A DNA stretch of 8,209 nt, from positions 1-8,209 of the forward strand of contig JAIPBY010000108.1 of NCBI GenBank assembly GCA_021738605.1. Reading direction: 5' to 3'. This document shows positions 1 through 5,945 of the stretch, in pieces. Below the pieces are notes generated by a model. It did no database searches. It saw only the letters and a program-made list of their open reading frames with translations, and was not told the DNA's origin. Positions within the stretch are counted from its first letter, which is position 1. Every line of letters starts with the position of its first letter. This DNA is from Chitinophagaceae bacterium (GTDB lineage: Bacteria; Bacteroidota; Bacteroidia; Chitinophagales; Chitinophagaceae). Position numbers and translations under genes: made by a program.

Positions 1-378
1 GAGGGATGGATCTTTGTTACCCGTGGCAATTATAAGGCAAGCCCCAACGAGCCTGCAGTGCCCAACCAAAAAGCACTTTCTGCCAGCAATCCTAACATCA
101 TCGAATCGGTGATTGGCGCCAATGAAATCAATCTTTACCGCAGTGATGAACACCATGGAAACTGGCTGGATTGCATTACCACCAGAAAACAACCCATCAC
201 CCCTGTGGAAGTTGGTCATCGCGGATGCTCAACCTGTTTGATCAACCATATTGCCATGCGCCTGCCGAGGCCGCTGCACTGGGATCCATTGAACGAGCGC
301 TTCATCAATGATGACGAGGCCAATGCCTTGCTCAACAGACAACATCGATTCCCTTATTTGGTAAAAGGACTATCATAA
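1..378 (+). CDS. Gfo/Idh/MocA family oxidoreductase, C-terminal fragment (5' end outside window)
   Basis: The reading frame is open from base 1 to the TAA at 376-378, giving 125 visible residues; the N-terminal nucleotide-binding domain lies upstream of the window. The visible part resembles the C-terminal end of Bacteroidota Gfo/Idh/MocA dehydrogenases: an EGWIFVTRG strand, then NWLDCITTRKQP (a 'conserved small helix plus SRKQP' element), VEVGHRGCSTC, HIAMRLPRPLHWDP and a DDEAN segment near the end. These enzymes usually oxidise or reduce sugar hydroxyls with NAD(P). Cofactor motif, export signal and full length cannot be judged here. It ends 7 bases before the next gene, so the two are very probably cotranscribed. 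The ATT/GTG-like codons inside the visible part are not the true start, because the family is normally 400-470 residues long. Family assignment is fairly safe; the substrate is unknown. Confidence 0.88.
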   Translation, partial: EGWIFVTRGNYKASPNEPAVPNQKALSASNPNIIESVIGANEINLYRSDEHHGNWLDCITTRKQPITPVEVGHRGCSTCLINHIAMRLPRPLHWDPLNERFINDDEANALLNRQHRFPYLVKGLS

Positions 379-385
379 CTTACAC

Positions 386-1732
386 ATGAAACGCAATTAT
401 TTTTCATTTTTACTCTTGGCTTGCCCATTGATGATGAAGGCACAGAACATCAAACTAATCACGCTTGATCCCGGACATTTTCATGCAGCATTGATTCAAA
501 AGTCGATGTATCCTCAGGTTGATCAATCAGTGCACGTTTATGCAGAAGACAGCAGGGACCTTAAGTTGCACCTTGAAAGGATTGACGGATACAACAAAAG
601 GACAGCCGAGCCTACTGCCTGGAAAGAAAATGTATATACAGGCAAGGACTTTTTTGCCAAGATGATTGCAGAAAAAAAAGGCAATGTGGTGGTACTGGCA
701 GGCAATAACCGGTTGAAAACAAACTATATCCTGGAGTCTGTGCGCAATGGATTCCATGTTTTTGCCGACAAGCCCATGGCGGTTGATACCAAGGGATTTG
801 AGCAGCTGAAACTGGCATTCACCGAGGCCAAGAAAAAAGGCGTACAGCTCTATGATATCATGACTGAACGTTTTGAAATCACCACCCAATTGCAGCGTGC
901 TTTCTCCATGGAACCCGAACTTTTTGGAACCCTTGAAAAAGGAACGCCCGAAGATCCTTCTGTCACCAAAATCAGCGTACACCATTTTTACAAATATGTA
1001 TCGGGCAGTGTGCTGACAAGGCCTTCATGGTTCTTTGACGACAAACAACAGGGTGCGGGAATCGTAGATGTTACGACTCACCTTGTAGACCTTATCCAAT
1101 GGGAATGTTTCCCAGGCCAAATTATTGACTACAAGAAAAATGTGCGCATGCTCAATGCAAAGAGTTGGACGACTCCTGTATCCGCTGCTGATTTTACCGT
1201 GGTCACCAAAGAAGCTGTTCCTGATTACCTCAATGCCATCAGTGATGCAAAAGGTGATATCCAGGTGAATTGCAATGGTGAGTTCACCTACAACATCAAC
1301 GGCGTTCATGCCAAGGTTTCTGTGGTCTGGAACTACAAAGCCCCAGAAGGCACCGGAGACACACACTATTCATTGATGCGCGGAACAAAGGCTTCACTGA
1401 TCATCAAGCAAGGCAAGGAAGAGAACTTCAAGCCTACCCTTTATATTGAGCAAAGGCAGAAGGATGCTGCGTTTGAAGACAAATTGAAAGCAAGCATCCA
1501 AAAAATCAGCCAAACATTCCCTGGCATTGCATTGGTAAAAATCAGCAATGGCTGGACCATCAGTGTTCCTGAAAAATACAATGATGGACATGAATCCCAT
1601 TTTGCACAGGTCACCAAAAAATACCTGGATTATCTTCAGAACAACAACATGCCAGCCTGGGAAGTACCCAACATGATTGCTAAATACTATACCACCACCA
1701 AAGCAAAAGAACTCGCCAACACCAAAAAATGA
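386..1732 (+). CDS. Sec-exported atypical Gfo/Idh/MocA-like oxidoreductase with 'putative oxidoreductase C-terminal' domain
   Basis: A 448-residue protein starting at the ATG 7 bases after the previous stop. Residues 1-20 form a Sec signal peptide (basic MKR, hydrophobic core, likely cut after MKA before Q20). The N-terminal half is Rossmann-like but starts with LDPGHFHAAL (27-36) in place of the usual GxGxxG loop. FADKP (126-130) matches the EKP cofactor and substrate motif with Asp for Glu. DVTTHLVD (228-235) matches the Dx3Hx2D active-site helix. Residues about 240-440 resemble the C-terminal domain that Pfam calls 'putative oxidoreductase C terminal' (name recalled, not searched). Its likely role is redox chemistry on a sugar in the periplasm, perhaps with bound nucleotide. 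Its stop overlaps the next start (ATGA), implying translational coupling. The altered glycine loop leaves cofactor use uncertain; the family call is firmer than the function. Confidence 0.85.
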   Translation: MKRNYFSFLLLACPLMMKAQNIKLITLDPGHFHAALIQKSMYPQVDQSVHVYAEDSRDLKLHLERIDGYNKRTAEPTAWKENVYTGKDFFAKMIAEKKGNVVVLAGNNRLKTNYILESVRNGFHVFADKPMAVDTKGFEQLKLAFTEAKKKGVQLYDIMTERFEITTQLQRAFSMEPELFGTLEKGTPEDPSVTKISVHHFYKYVSGSVLTRPSWFFDDKQQGAGIVDVTTHLVDLIQWECFPGQIIDYKKNVRMLNAKSWTTPVSAADFTVVTKEAVPDYLNAISDAKGDIQVNCNGEFTYNINGVHAKVSVVWNYKAPEGTGDTHYSLMRGTKASLIIKQGKEENFKPTLYIEQRQKDAAFEDKLKASIQKISQTFPGIALVKISNGWTISVPEKYNDGHESHFAQVTKKYLDYLQNNNMPAWEVPNMIAKYYTTTKAKELANTKK

Positions 1733-2313
1733 TCACCAAACCAACTGGATTTTTAATGGGTATTTTGTGTACGTTGGGATCTATGGCCCAAACCACACAA
1801 GACATCAGCAGTGGTGCGGCGAGAAATATATTTGACCTCTTGCGCACCATTCCTGGTGTTGAAATTTCCATGAATTCGGGTAGCCTCAAAACCCAACAGC
1901 AGGTATACATCAGGGACGCAAGAAACATGAAAGGCAAGGTGCCCGCAATTTTCGTTGTAGACAAAGCCATCTATGATGGAGATATTTCACTGATCAACCC
2001 CATGGATGTGGCATCCATGACGGCGCTGAAAGATGAAGCGGCAAAAGCAATTTATGGTGCCCGTGGCTTTGGCGGCGTCATTGTCATCACCACTAAAAAT
2101 GGAACAGGAACAATCCCGGCTGCAGTGAGTACCTATGAGAAGTCTGCCTATCAATACTTCATCAGCAGGGGCATTGAATTGAAGGTTGTTGGAAAGGATG
2201 GAAAGACCATTGCCAATGGGGTCATCACCAAAGAAACAGACAGCAGCGTTTTGATGAGGAAAAAAGAAATACTCAAAAAAAATATCGAAAAAGTAGAGAT
2301 CATAACACAATGA
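1729..2313 (+). CDS. Small exported TonB-receptor plug-domain protein without a beta-barrel
   Basis: A 194-residue protein. Residues 1-20 look like a Sec signal peptide (likely cut after SMA before Q21). Residues about 30-125 follow the SusC/TonB plug pattern: DLLRTIPGVEI (36-46), a VYIRDARN strand (59-66), PAIFVVDKAIYDGD (72-85), NPMDVASMTALKDEAAKAIYG (90-110) and ARGFGGVIVITTKNG (111-125). In SusC-like receptors this plug is followed by a barrel of about 600-800 residues. Here only about 70 residues follow, ending in a lysine-rich stretch and NIEKVEIITQ, which itself echoes the 'IExVEVI' plug strand. There is no visible frameshift and the next gene overlaps the stop, so the short form appears to be the real gene and not a truncated receptor. 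It overlaps both neighbours by 4 bases (ATGA). Function is unknown; a periplasmic carbohydrate-binding or receptor-partner role is possible. A decayed receptor is the alternative. Confidence 0.82.
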   Translation: MITKPTGFLMGILCTLGSMAQTTQDISSGAARNIFDLLRTIPGVEISMNSGSLKTQQQVYIRDARNMKGKVPAIFVVDKAIYDGDISLINPMDVASMTALKDEAAKAIYGARGFGGVIVITTKNGTGTIPAAVSTYEKSAYQYFISRGIELKVVGKDGKTIANGVITKETDSSVLMRKKEILKKNIEKVEIITQ

Positions 2314-3482
2314 ACATGAAAGAACTGAGACAAACATGGAGATGGTTTGGCCCTAACGACCCCGTTTCCCTTCAAGACATCAAACAAACTGGAGCAGTAG
2401 GGATTGTTACCGCTTTGCACCATGTACCCCATGGTGAAGTATGGAGCTATGAAGAGATCATTGAAAGAAAGACCCTGATTGAATCCTATGGACTTACCTG
2501 GGATGTGGTCGAGAGCGTAACCATACACGAAGAGATCAAAACCAGAACCGGCAACTACCAGTCCTGGATAGATAAATACAAGGAGAGCCTTAGCAATTTG
2601 GCCAAGGCAGGATTGAGGGTCATTACCTATAATTTCATGCCCGTCAACGACTGGACTAGAACCAATCTTGATTATGAAATGCCTGACGGATCAAAAGCCC
2701 TTTATTTCAATTGGGTGGATCTGGCGGTATTTGACATTTACATCCTCCAAAGGAAAAATGCTGCTGCCTCCTACCCTGCCAATGTTGTTGCAGAAGCCGA
2801 AACACGTCATGCTGCTTACACACAAGAAGAGCTCGACAAGATTGCAGGTGTTGTGATGTTCGGCATCCCCGGTGAAAAAAAGATCACGGTTGAAGACATG
2901 CGCGAAAAGCTTTCCCGCTATGACAACATCAATGCAGATGTACTCAGGAGCAACTTGGTTTATTTCCTTCAACAGATTACACCACTCTGTGATGAATTGG
3001 GCCTTGAATTGGCCATACACCCAGACGATCCGCCAACAGACATCCTTGGTTTGCCAAGGATCGTCAAGAACATCGAAGATGTTGAGTTCATCATCAATGC
3101 TGTTCCCAACAAAAGCAATGGCGTTTGTTTCTGCACCGGATCTTTTGGTGCGAACCCCAACAATGATTTGCCCGCCATGGCCAAGTCATTGGGATCCCGC
3201 ATCCATTTTGTTCATCTGAGAAATACGAGGCGTGATGCTGAAGGCAATTTCTTTGAAGATGACCACCTTGGAGGGAATACAGACATGTATGCCGTGATGA
3301 AAGAATTATTGAAAATTCAGCAGGATGCACCCAACCAGATTTCTTTCCGACCAGACCATGGACACCAAATGATTGATGACCTGAAAAAAGTCACCAACCC
3401 CGGCTATTCCTGCATCGGAAGATTGAGGGGACTGGCCGAACTGCGCGGATTGCAGTTGGGAATTTTGAGAAGCGGACTCTAA
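2310..3482 (+). CDS. uxuA: Mannonate dehydratase
   Basis: Cytoplasmic enzyme that dehydrates D-mannonate to 2-keto-3-deoxy-D-gluconate in the hexuronate pathway. At 390 residues it matches the family (E. coli UxuA is about 394). Recognisable blocks are WRWFGPND (10-17), YNFMPVNDWTRT (107-118), AIHPDDPP (around H237), CFCTGSFG (C273/C275), HFVHLRN (H299-H302) and RPDHGHQM (D349, H350, H352). In characterised homologues a TIM-barrel site binds Mn2+ or Fe2+ through one His, one Cys, a second His and an Asp; H237, C275, H302 and D349 are the expected counterparts, so the active site looks intact. No signal peptide is visible. The ATG at 2310 overlaps the previous stop by 4 bases; an ATG two codons later (2316) is an equally possible start. 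The dehydrogenase that supplies mannonate follows after a 114-base gap. Confidence 0.96.
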   Translation: MNMKELRQTWRWFGPNDPVSLQDIKQTGAVGIVTALHHVPHGEVWSYEEIIERKTLIESYGLTWDVVESVTIHEEIKTRTGNYQSWIDKYKESLSNLAKAGLRVITYNFMPVNDWTRTNLDYEMPDGSKALYFNWVDLAVFDIYILQRKNAAASYPANVVAEAETRHAAYTQEELDKIAGVVMFGIPGEKKITVEDMREKLSRYDNINADVLRSNLVYFLQQITPLCDELGLELAIHPDDPPTDILGLPRIVKNIEDVEFIINAVPNKSNGVCFCTGSFGANPNNDLPAMAKSLGSRIHFVHLRNTRRDAEGNFFEDDHLGGNTDMYAVMKELLKIQQDAPNQISFRPDHGHQMIDDLKKVTNPGYSCIGRLRGLAELRGLQLGILRSGL

Positions 3483-3596
3483 TATTTTGCATGGAGCGTC
3501 AAAAGAATTGAAGCGCTGACAATGCATAAGCAAGACATTATTTAAACGTTGTTAATGATGCCTGGCATCATCAACGGCTTGACCAAAACACAAAAA
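3483..3596 (+). other. Intergenic gap between uxuA and the SDR gene
   Basis: A 114-base stretch, one of only two sizeable gaps in the window. It contains a perfect palindrome (listed separately) and a weaker imperfect fold upstream, in which TGCAT near 3488 can face ATGCA near 3523 around a GTCA/TGAC pair. No T-tract follows that fold, so it is not a convincing terminator. I found no exact Bacteroidota promoter (TAnnTTTG with upstream TTTG); TATTTTG at about 3483-3489 is only a near match. The SDR frame stays open back to TTG 3549 with ATGs at 3555 and 3558, so part of the gap could be an N-terminal extension, but this is less likely. Confidence 0.5.
3555..3571. promoter_or_regulatory. Perfect 8-bp inverted repeat, candidate operator
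   Basis: ATGATGCC, one central T, then GGCATCAT: a 17-base near-perfect dyad with 8 matching pairs, ending 25 bases before the chosen SDR start codon. Its size and position fit a dimeric repressor site (GntR or LacI type regulators commonly control hexuronate genes). The central sequence does not match the E. coli UxuR or ExuR consensus I know, so the regulator is not identified. In RNA it would be a short hairpin with a one-base loop, which is sterically poor, so a DNA site is the better reading. It could also be chance. Confidence 0.35.
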
Positions 3597-4418
3597 ATGA
3601 GTTATTCAACATTGTTTTCTTTACAAGACAAAGTGATTGTTGTTACCGGAGGTACCGGTATCCTGGGAAAGGCCTTCATCGAAGGCATCGTTTCCTTCGG
3701 AGGCACTGCAGTGATAGTAGGTAGAAATGAGGAGGAGGGAAACAAACGTGCGGCAGAAATCAATGCCAATGGCGGAAAGGCCCATTTCATCAAAGGAAAT
3801 GTACTGGATGAAAAAGACATGGAGAAAGTCCGGGACATTACACTCGAAAAATTTGGCAGCATTGACGGACTGGTCAATGGCGCTGGTGGAAACATGCCCC
3901 AAGGTGTCATCCAACCAGACCAGGATGTATTTGACATGAACATTGATGGCCTGAGACAGGTGCTCGACCTGAATCTCATGGGCACCATCATCCCTACAAA
4001 AATTATTGGTGCCGCGATGGCCAAGCAAAATGGGGGAAGCATCGTAAACATCTCCTCTGTCAGTGCAAAACAGGTCATCACAAAAGTGCTTGGATACAGC
4101 ATTGGAAAGGCTGGTGTAGATTGCTTTACCAAATGGATGGCGGTTGAAACAGCCAAAAGACATGGCGACAAGATCCGCATCAACTCCATCATGCCAGGAT
4201 TCTTTTTGACTGAACAGAACAGGACCTTGCTGACCAATCCAGATGGATCCTACACTGAACGTGGCAACCTGGTCATCAAGAAAACACCAGACAACAGGAT
4301 GGGAAAACCAGATGAGTTGATTGGGGCACTGGTCTATCTGCTGAGCGATGCATCTAAATTTGTGAATGGAACGGACATTGGCGTTGATGGAGGTTTTGTG
4401 GCGTTTGGAGGAGTTTAA
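3597..4418 (+). CDS. SDR-family D-mannonate oxidoreductase (fructuronate reductase)
   Basis: NAD(P)-dependent interconversion of D-fructuronate and D-mannonate, the step before UxuA. The 273-residue protein has the classical SDR order: TGGTGILG cofactor loop (17-24), NGAGGN (94-99), catalytic S154, and YSIGK with Y167 and K171. PGFFLTEQNR (200-209) and the closing VDGGFVAFGGV match the Bacillus YjmF/UxuB-type mannonate oxidoreductases as I recall them. This is a different fold family from E. coli UxuB, which is a long-chain polyol dehydrogenase of about 480 residues. The ATG at 3597 is chosen because the family begins a few residues before the 'LFSLxxK' strand; upstream in-frame starts at 3549, 3555 and 3558 would add a tail that crosses the palindrome. 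It is cytoplasmic, with no signal. The next gene starts 16 bases after its stop. Other 2-keto-sugar-acid reductases are possible but less likely given uxuA next door. Confidence 0.88.
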   Translation: MSYSTLFSLQDKVIVVTGGTGILGKAFIEGIVSFGGTAVIVGRNEEEGNKRAAEINANGGKAHFIKGNVLDEKDMEKVRDITLEKFGSIDGLVNGAGGNMPQGVIQPDQDVFDMNIDGLRQVLDLNLMGTIIPTKIIGAAMAKQNGGSIVNISSVSAKQVITKVLGYSIGKAGVDCFTKWMAVETAKRHGDKIRINSIMPGFFLTEQNRTLLTNPDGSYTERGNLVIKKTPDNRMGKPDELIGALVYLLSDASKFVNGTDIGVDGGFVAFGGV

Positions 4419-4434
4419 AACTACAATTACATAT

Positions 4435-5811
4435 ATGAAGATTAAAATGACAATGCTGTCTTGCCTTGTAATTACCATGGCAATGGCACAACCAAAAAGT
4501 GAATGGAAATCCTTGTTCAACGGCAAGGACCTTAGTGGGTTCAAGCAATTGAATGGCAAGGCCAAATACACTGTAAAAAATGGAGAAATCGTTGGAACAA
4601 CTGTACACGGCGAGCCCAATTCCTTCCTGGCTACAGAAAAGCTGTATGGTGATTTCGTATTGGAGCTTGACCTGAAAATGTTTGCTGACATGAATTCAGG
4701 CGTACAGTTCAGGAGCATCACTTCCAATGAGGGAGCCAACAACAAAGTTCCTGACAGGGTAAGAGGCTATCAGGCTGAGGTAGATCCTTCGACAAGGGCC
4801 TGGAGTGGTGGAATTTACGATGAAGCCAGAAGGGGTTGGCTTTATCCACTTGAGTACAACCCCGCAGCGCAGAAGGCCTTCAAACCTAGGGATTGGAACC
4901 ATTACAAAATTGAATGCATCGGCAACAGCATCAGAACCTGGATCAATGGTATTGCCTGCGCCTACATCATCGATGACATGACACCAGAGGGTTTTATAGC
5001 CCTGCAAGTTCATGCCATTTCCAACAAGGCAGACGAGGGAAAAGAAATCCATTGGAAAAACATCAGGATCAAAACCACCAACCTCACCCCTGCCCCATCT
5101 GACAACATCTTTGTCATCAACCTCCTGAACAACAATATTTCAACTGAGGAGAGCAAACAAGGCTATTCATTGCTCTGGGATGGCAAGTCCAGTGCTGGAT
5201 GGCTCTCCGCGAACCTGTCTCCTTTCCCTGCCAAGGGGTGGAACATTGAGAATGGTGAATTGAGCATTCGCAACGAAGAAGAATCCAACAGAAACGATGG
5301 TGGCGATATCATAACTGCGAAAGAATATGGTGCATTTGATTTTCAGTTCGAATTCAAACTCACTGACAGTGCCAATTCAGGCATCAAATATTTTATTGCA
5401 GCCAGCCCCGAAAGGAAAGCTGGTCTTGGACCTGAATACCAGATCCTGGACGATGCCAAACACCCAGACGCCAAGATGGGCGCAGGCGGCAACAGGACCA
5501 TGGCTTCTCTGTATGACCTAATTCCTGCAGCGCCAAGCCTCGACCCCAAGGCTGCAAGACGCGACAGGGTTGCGATTGGACAATGGAACCGTGGACGCAT
5601 CGTTGCGCATCCCGACGGCACCATTGAACACTGGCTGAATGGCTGGAAGATGGTGGAATACAAACGTGGTACACCCATTTTCAATGCATTGGTAGCCCGC
5701 AGCAAATTTGCCACTGCCAAAGATTTTGGCATGGCTCCCAAAGGCAGAATATTGCTTCAAGACCATGGCGACAAGGTTATTTTCAGAAGTATGAAGATCA
5801 AGGAATTATAG
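4435..5811 (+). CDS. Exported protein with two tandem DUF1080 (3-keto-glycoside hydrolase/lyase-type) domains
   Basis: A 458-residue protein. Residues 1-18 are a Sec signal peptide (MKIKM, hydrophobic core, cut near AMA before Q19). Domain 1 spans about 22-213: WKSLFNGKDLSGF (24-36), NSGVQFRS (87-94), GYQAEVDPS (111-119), GGIYDE (125-130), WNHYKIECIGN (154-164) and GFIALQVH (186-193). Domain 2 spans about 243-457: YSLLWDGKSSAGW (244-256), NSGIKYF (314-320), GPEYQILDD (332-340), WNRGRIV (384-390) and GRILLQDHG (437-445). DUF1080 (concanavalin-like fold) proteins of Bacteroidota have been shown to act on 3-keto-glycosides, cleaving or hydrating them after a Gfo/Idh/MocA enzyme oxidises C3. Both domains keep the xYQxxxD-type acidic motif, so both may be active, or one may bind substrate. 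ATG 4435 is preferred over the upstream in-frame start at 4366, which would bury the signal peptide and overlap the SDR gene. Confidence 0.9.
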   Translation: MKIKMTMLSCLVITMAMAQPKSEWKSLFNGKDLSGFKQLNGKAKYTVKNGEIVGTTVHGEPNSFLATEKLYGDFVLELDLKMFADMNSGVQFRSITSNEGANNKVPDRVRGYQAEVDPSTRAWSGGIYDEARRGWLYPLEYNPAAQKAFKPRDWNHYKIECIGNSIRTWINGIACAYIIDDMTPEGFIALQVHAISNKADEGKEIHWKNIRIKTTNLTPAPSDNIFVINLLNNNISTEESKQGYSLLWDGKSSAGWLSANLSPFPAKGWNIENGELSIRNEEESNRNDGGDIITAKEYGAFDFQFEFKLTDSANSGIKYFIAASPERKAGLGPEYQILDDAKHPDAKMGAGGNRTMASLYDLIPAAPSLDPKAARRDRVAIGQWNRGRIVAHPDGTIEHWLNGWKMVEYKRGTPIFNALVARSKFATAKDFGMAPKGRILLQDHGDKVIFRSMKIKEL

Positions 5812-5940
5812 CTGAAATCGTTGAAGTGGTTGAAGGGGTTGAGGAGGTTTAAGATCCTTCAACGACTTCAACTTCTTCAACCACTTTAACCCCTTCAACC
5901 ACTTCAACCTCCCTAAACCTCTTTCAACCTCTCTAAACTC
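5811..5940. repeat. 9-base-period inverted repeat forming a 35-bp hairpin, with a one-sided pyrimidine-rich tail
   Basis: The gap between two genes is built from a 9-base unit. The left half (5820-5855) has four units of the form GTTGAAGNG; an upstream GCTGAAATC (5811-5819) may be a fifth. The right half (5857-5910) has six units of the complementary form CTTCAACNN, followed by three looser 10-base units to 5940. Aligned by hand, 5820-5854 pairs with 5874-5908: 21 perfect pairs, then a G-U, a pair, a G-U, a pair, one mismatch, four pairs, one mismatch and four pairs, around a 19-base loop. The left arm has no C for 36 bases; the right side has no G from 5865 to 5945. There is no T-tract, so it is not a standard terminator. 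It does not code: in-frame stops occur in the right half. Possible roles are an mRNA stabiliser, a processing site or a dispersed REP-like element. Confidence 0.9.
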
Positions 5941-5945
5941 AAATT

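Noticed and set aside
3549..3596. N-terminal extension of the SDR from TTG 3549 or ATG 3555/3558
   Set aside because: The added residues do not resemble the family and the stretch carries a palindrome; the normal SDR N-terminus begins at 3597.
4366..4434. Upstream in-frame start for the DUF1080 protein
   Set aside because: It would overlap the SDR gene by 53 bases and place 23 extra residues in front of a good signal peptide; ATG 4435 explains the N-terminus better.
3621..4745. Long open frame on the minus strand (374 codons) opposite the SDR and DUF1080 genes
   Set aside because: It runs antisense across two well-recognised genes and their gap, its translation has no recognisable motif, and it is rich in Cys, His and Phe as expected from reversed codons of the real genes.
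5811..5945. CRISPR array or tandem coding repeat
   Set aside because: The units are 9 bases with no spacers, they invert in the middle, and stops interrupt the frames; it is a hairpin-forming repeat.
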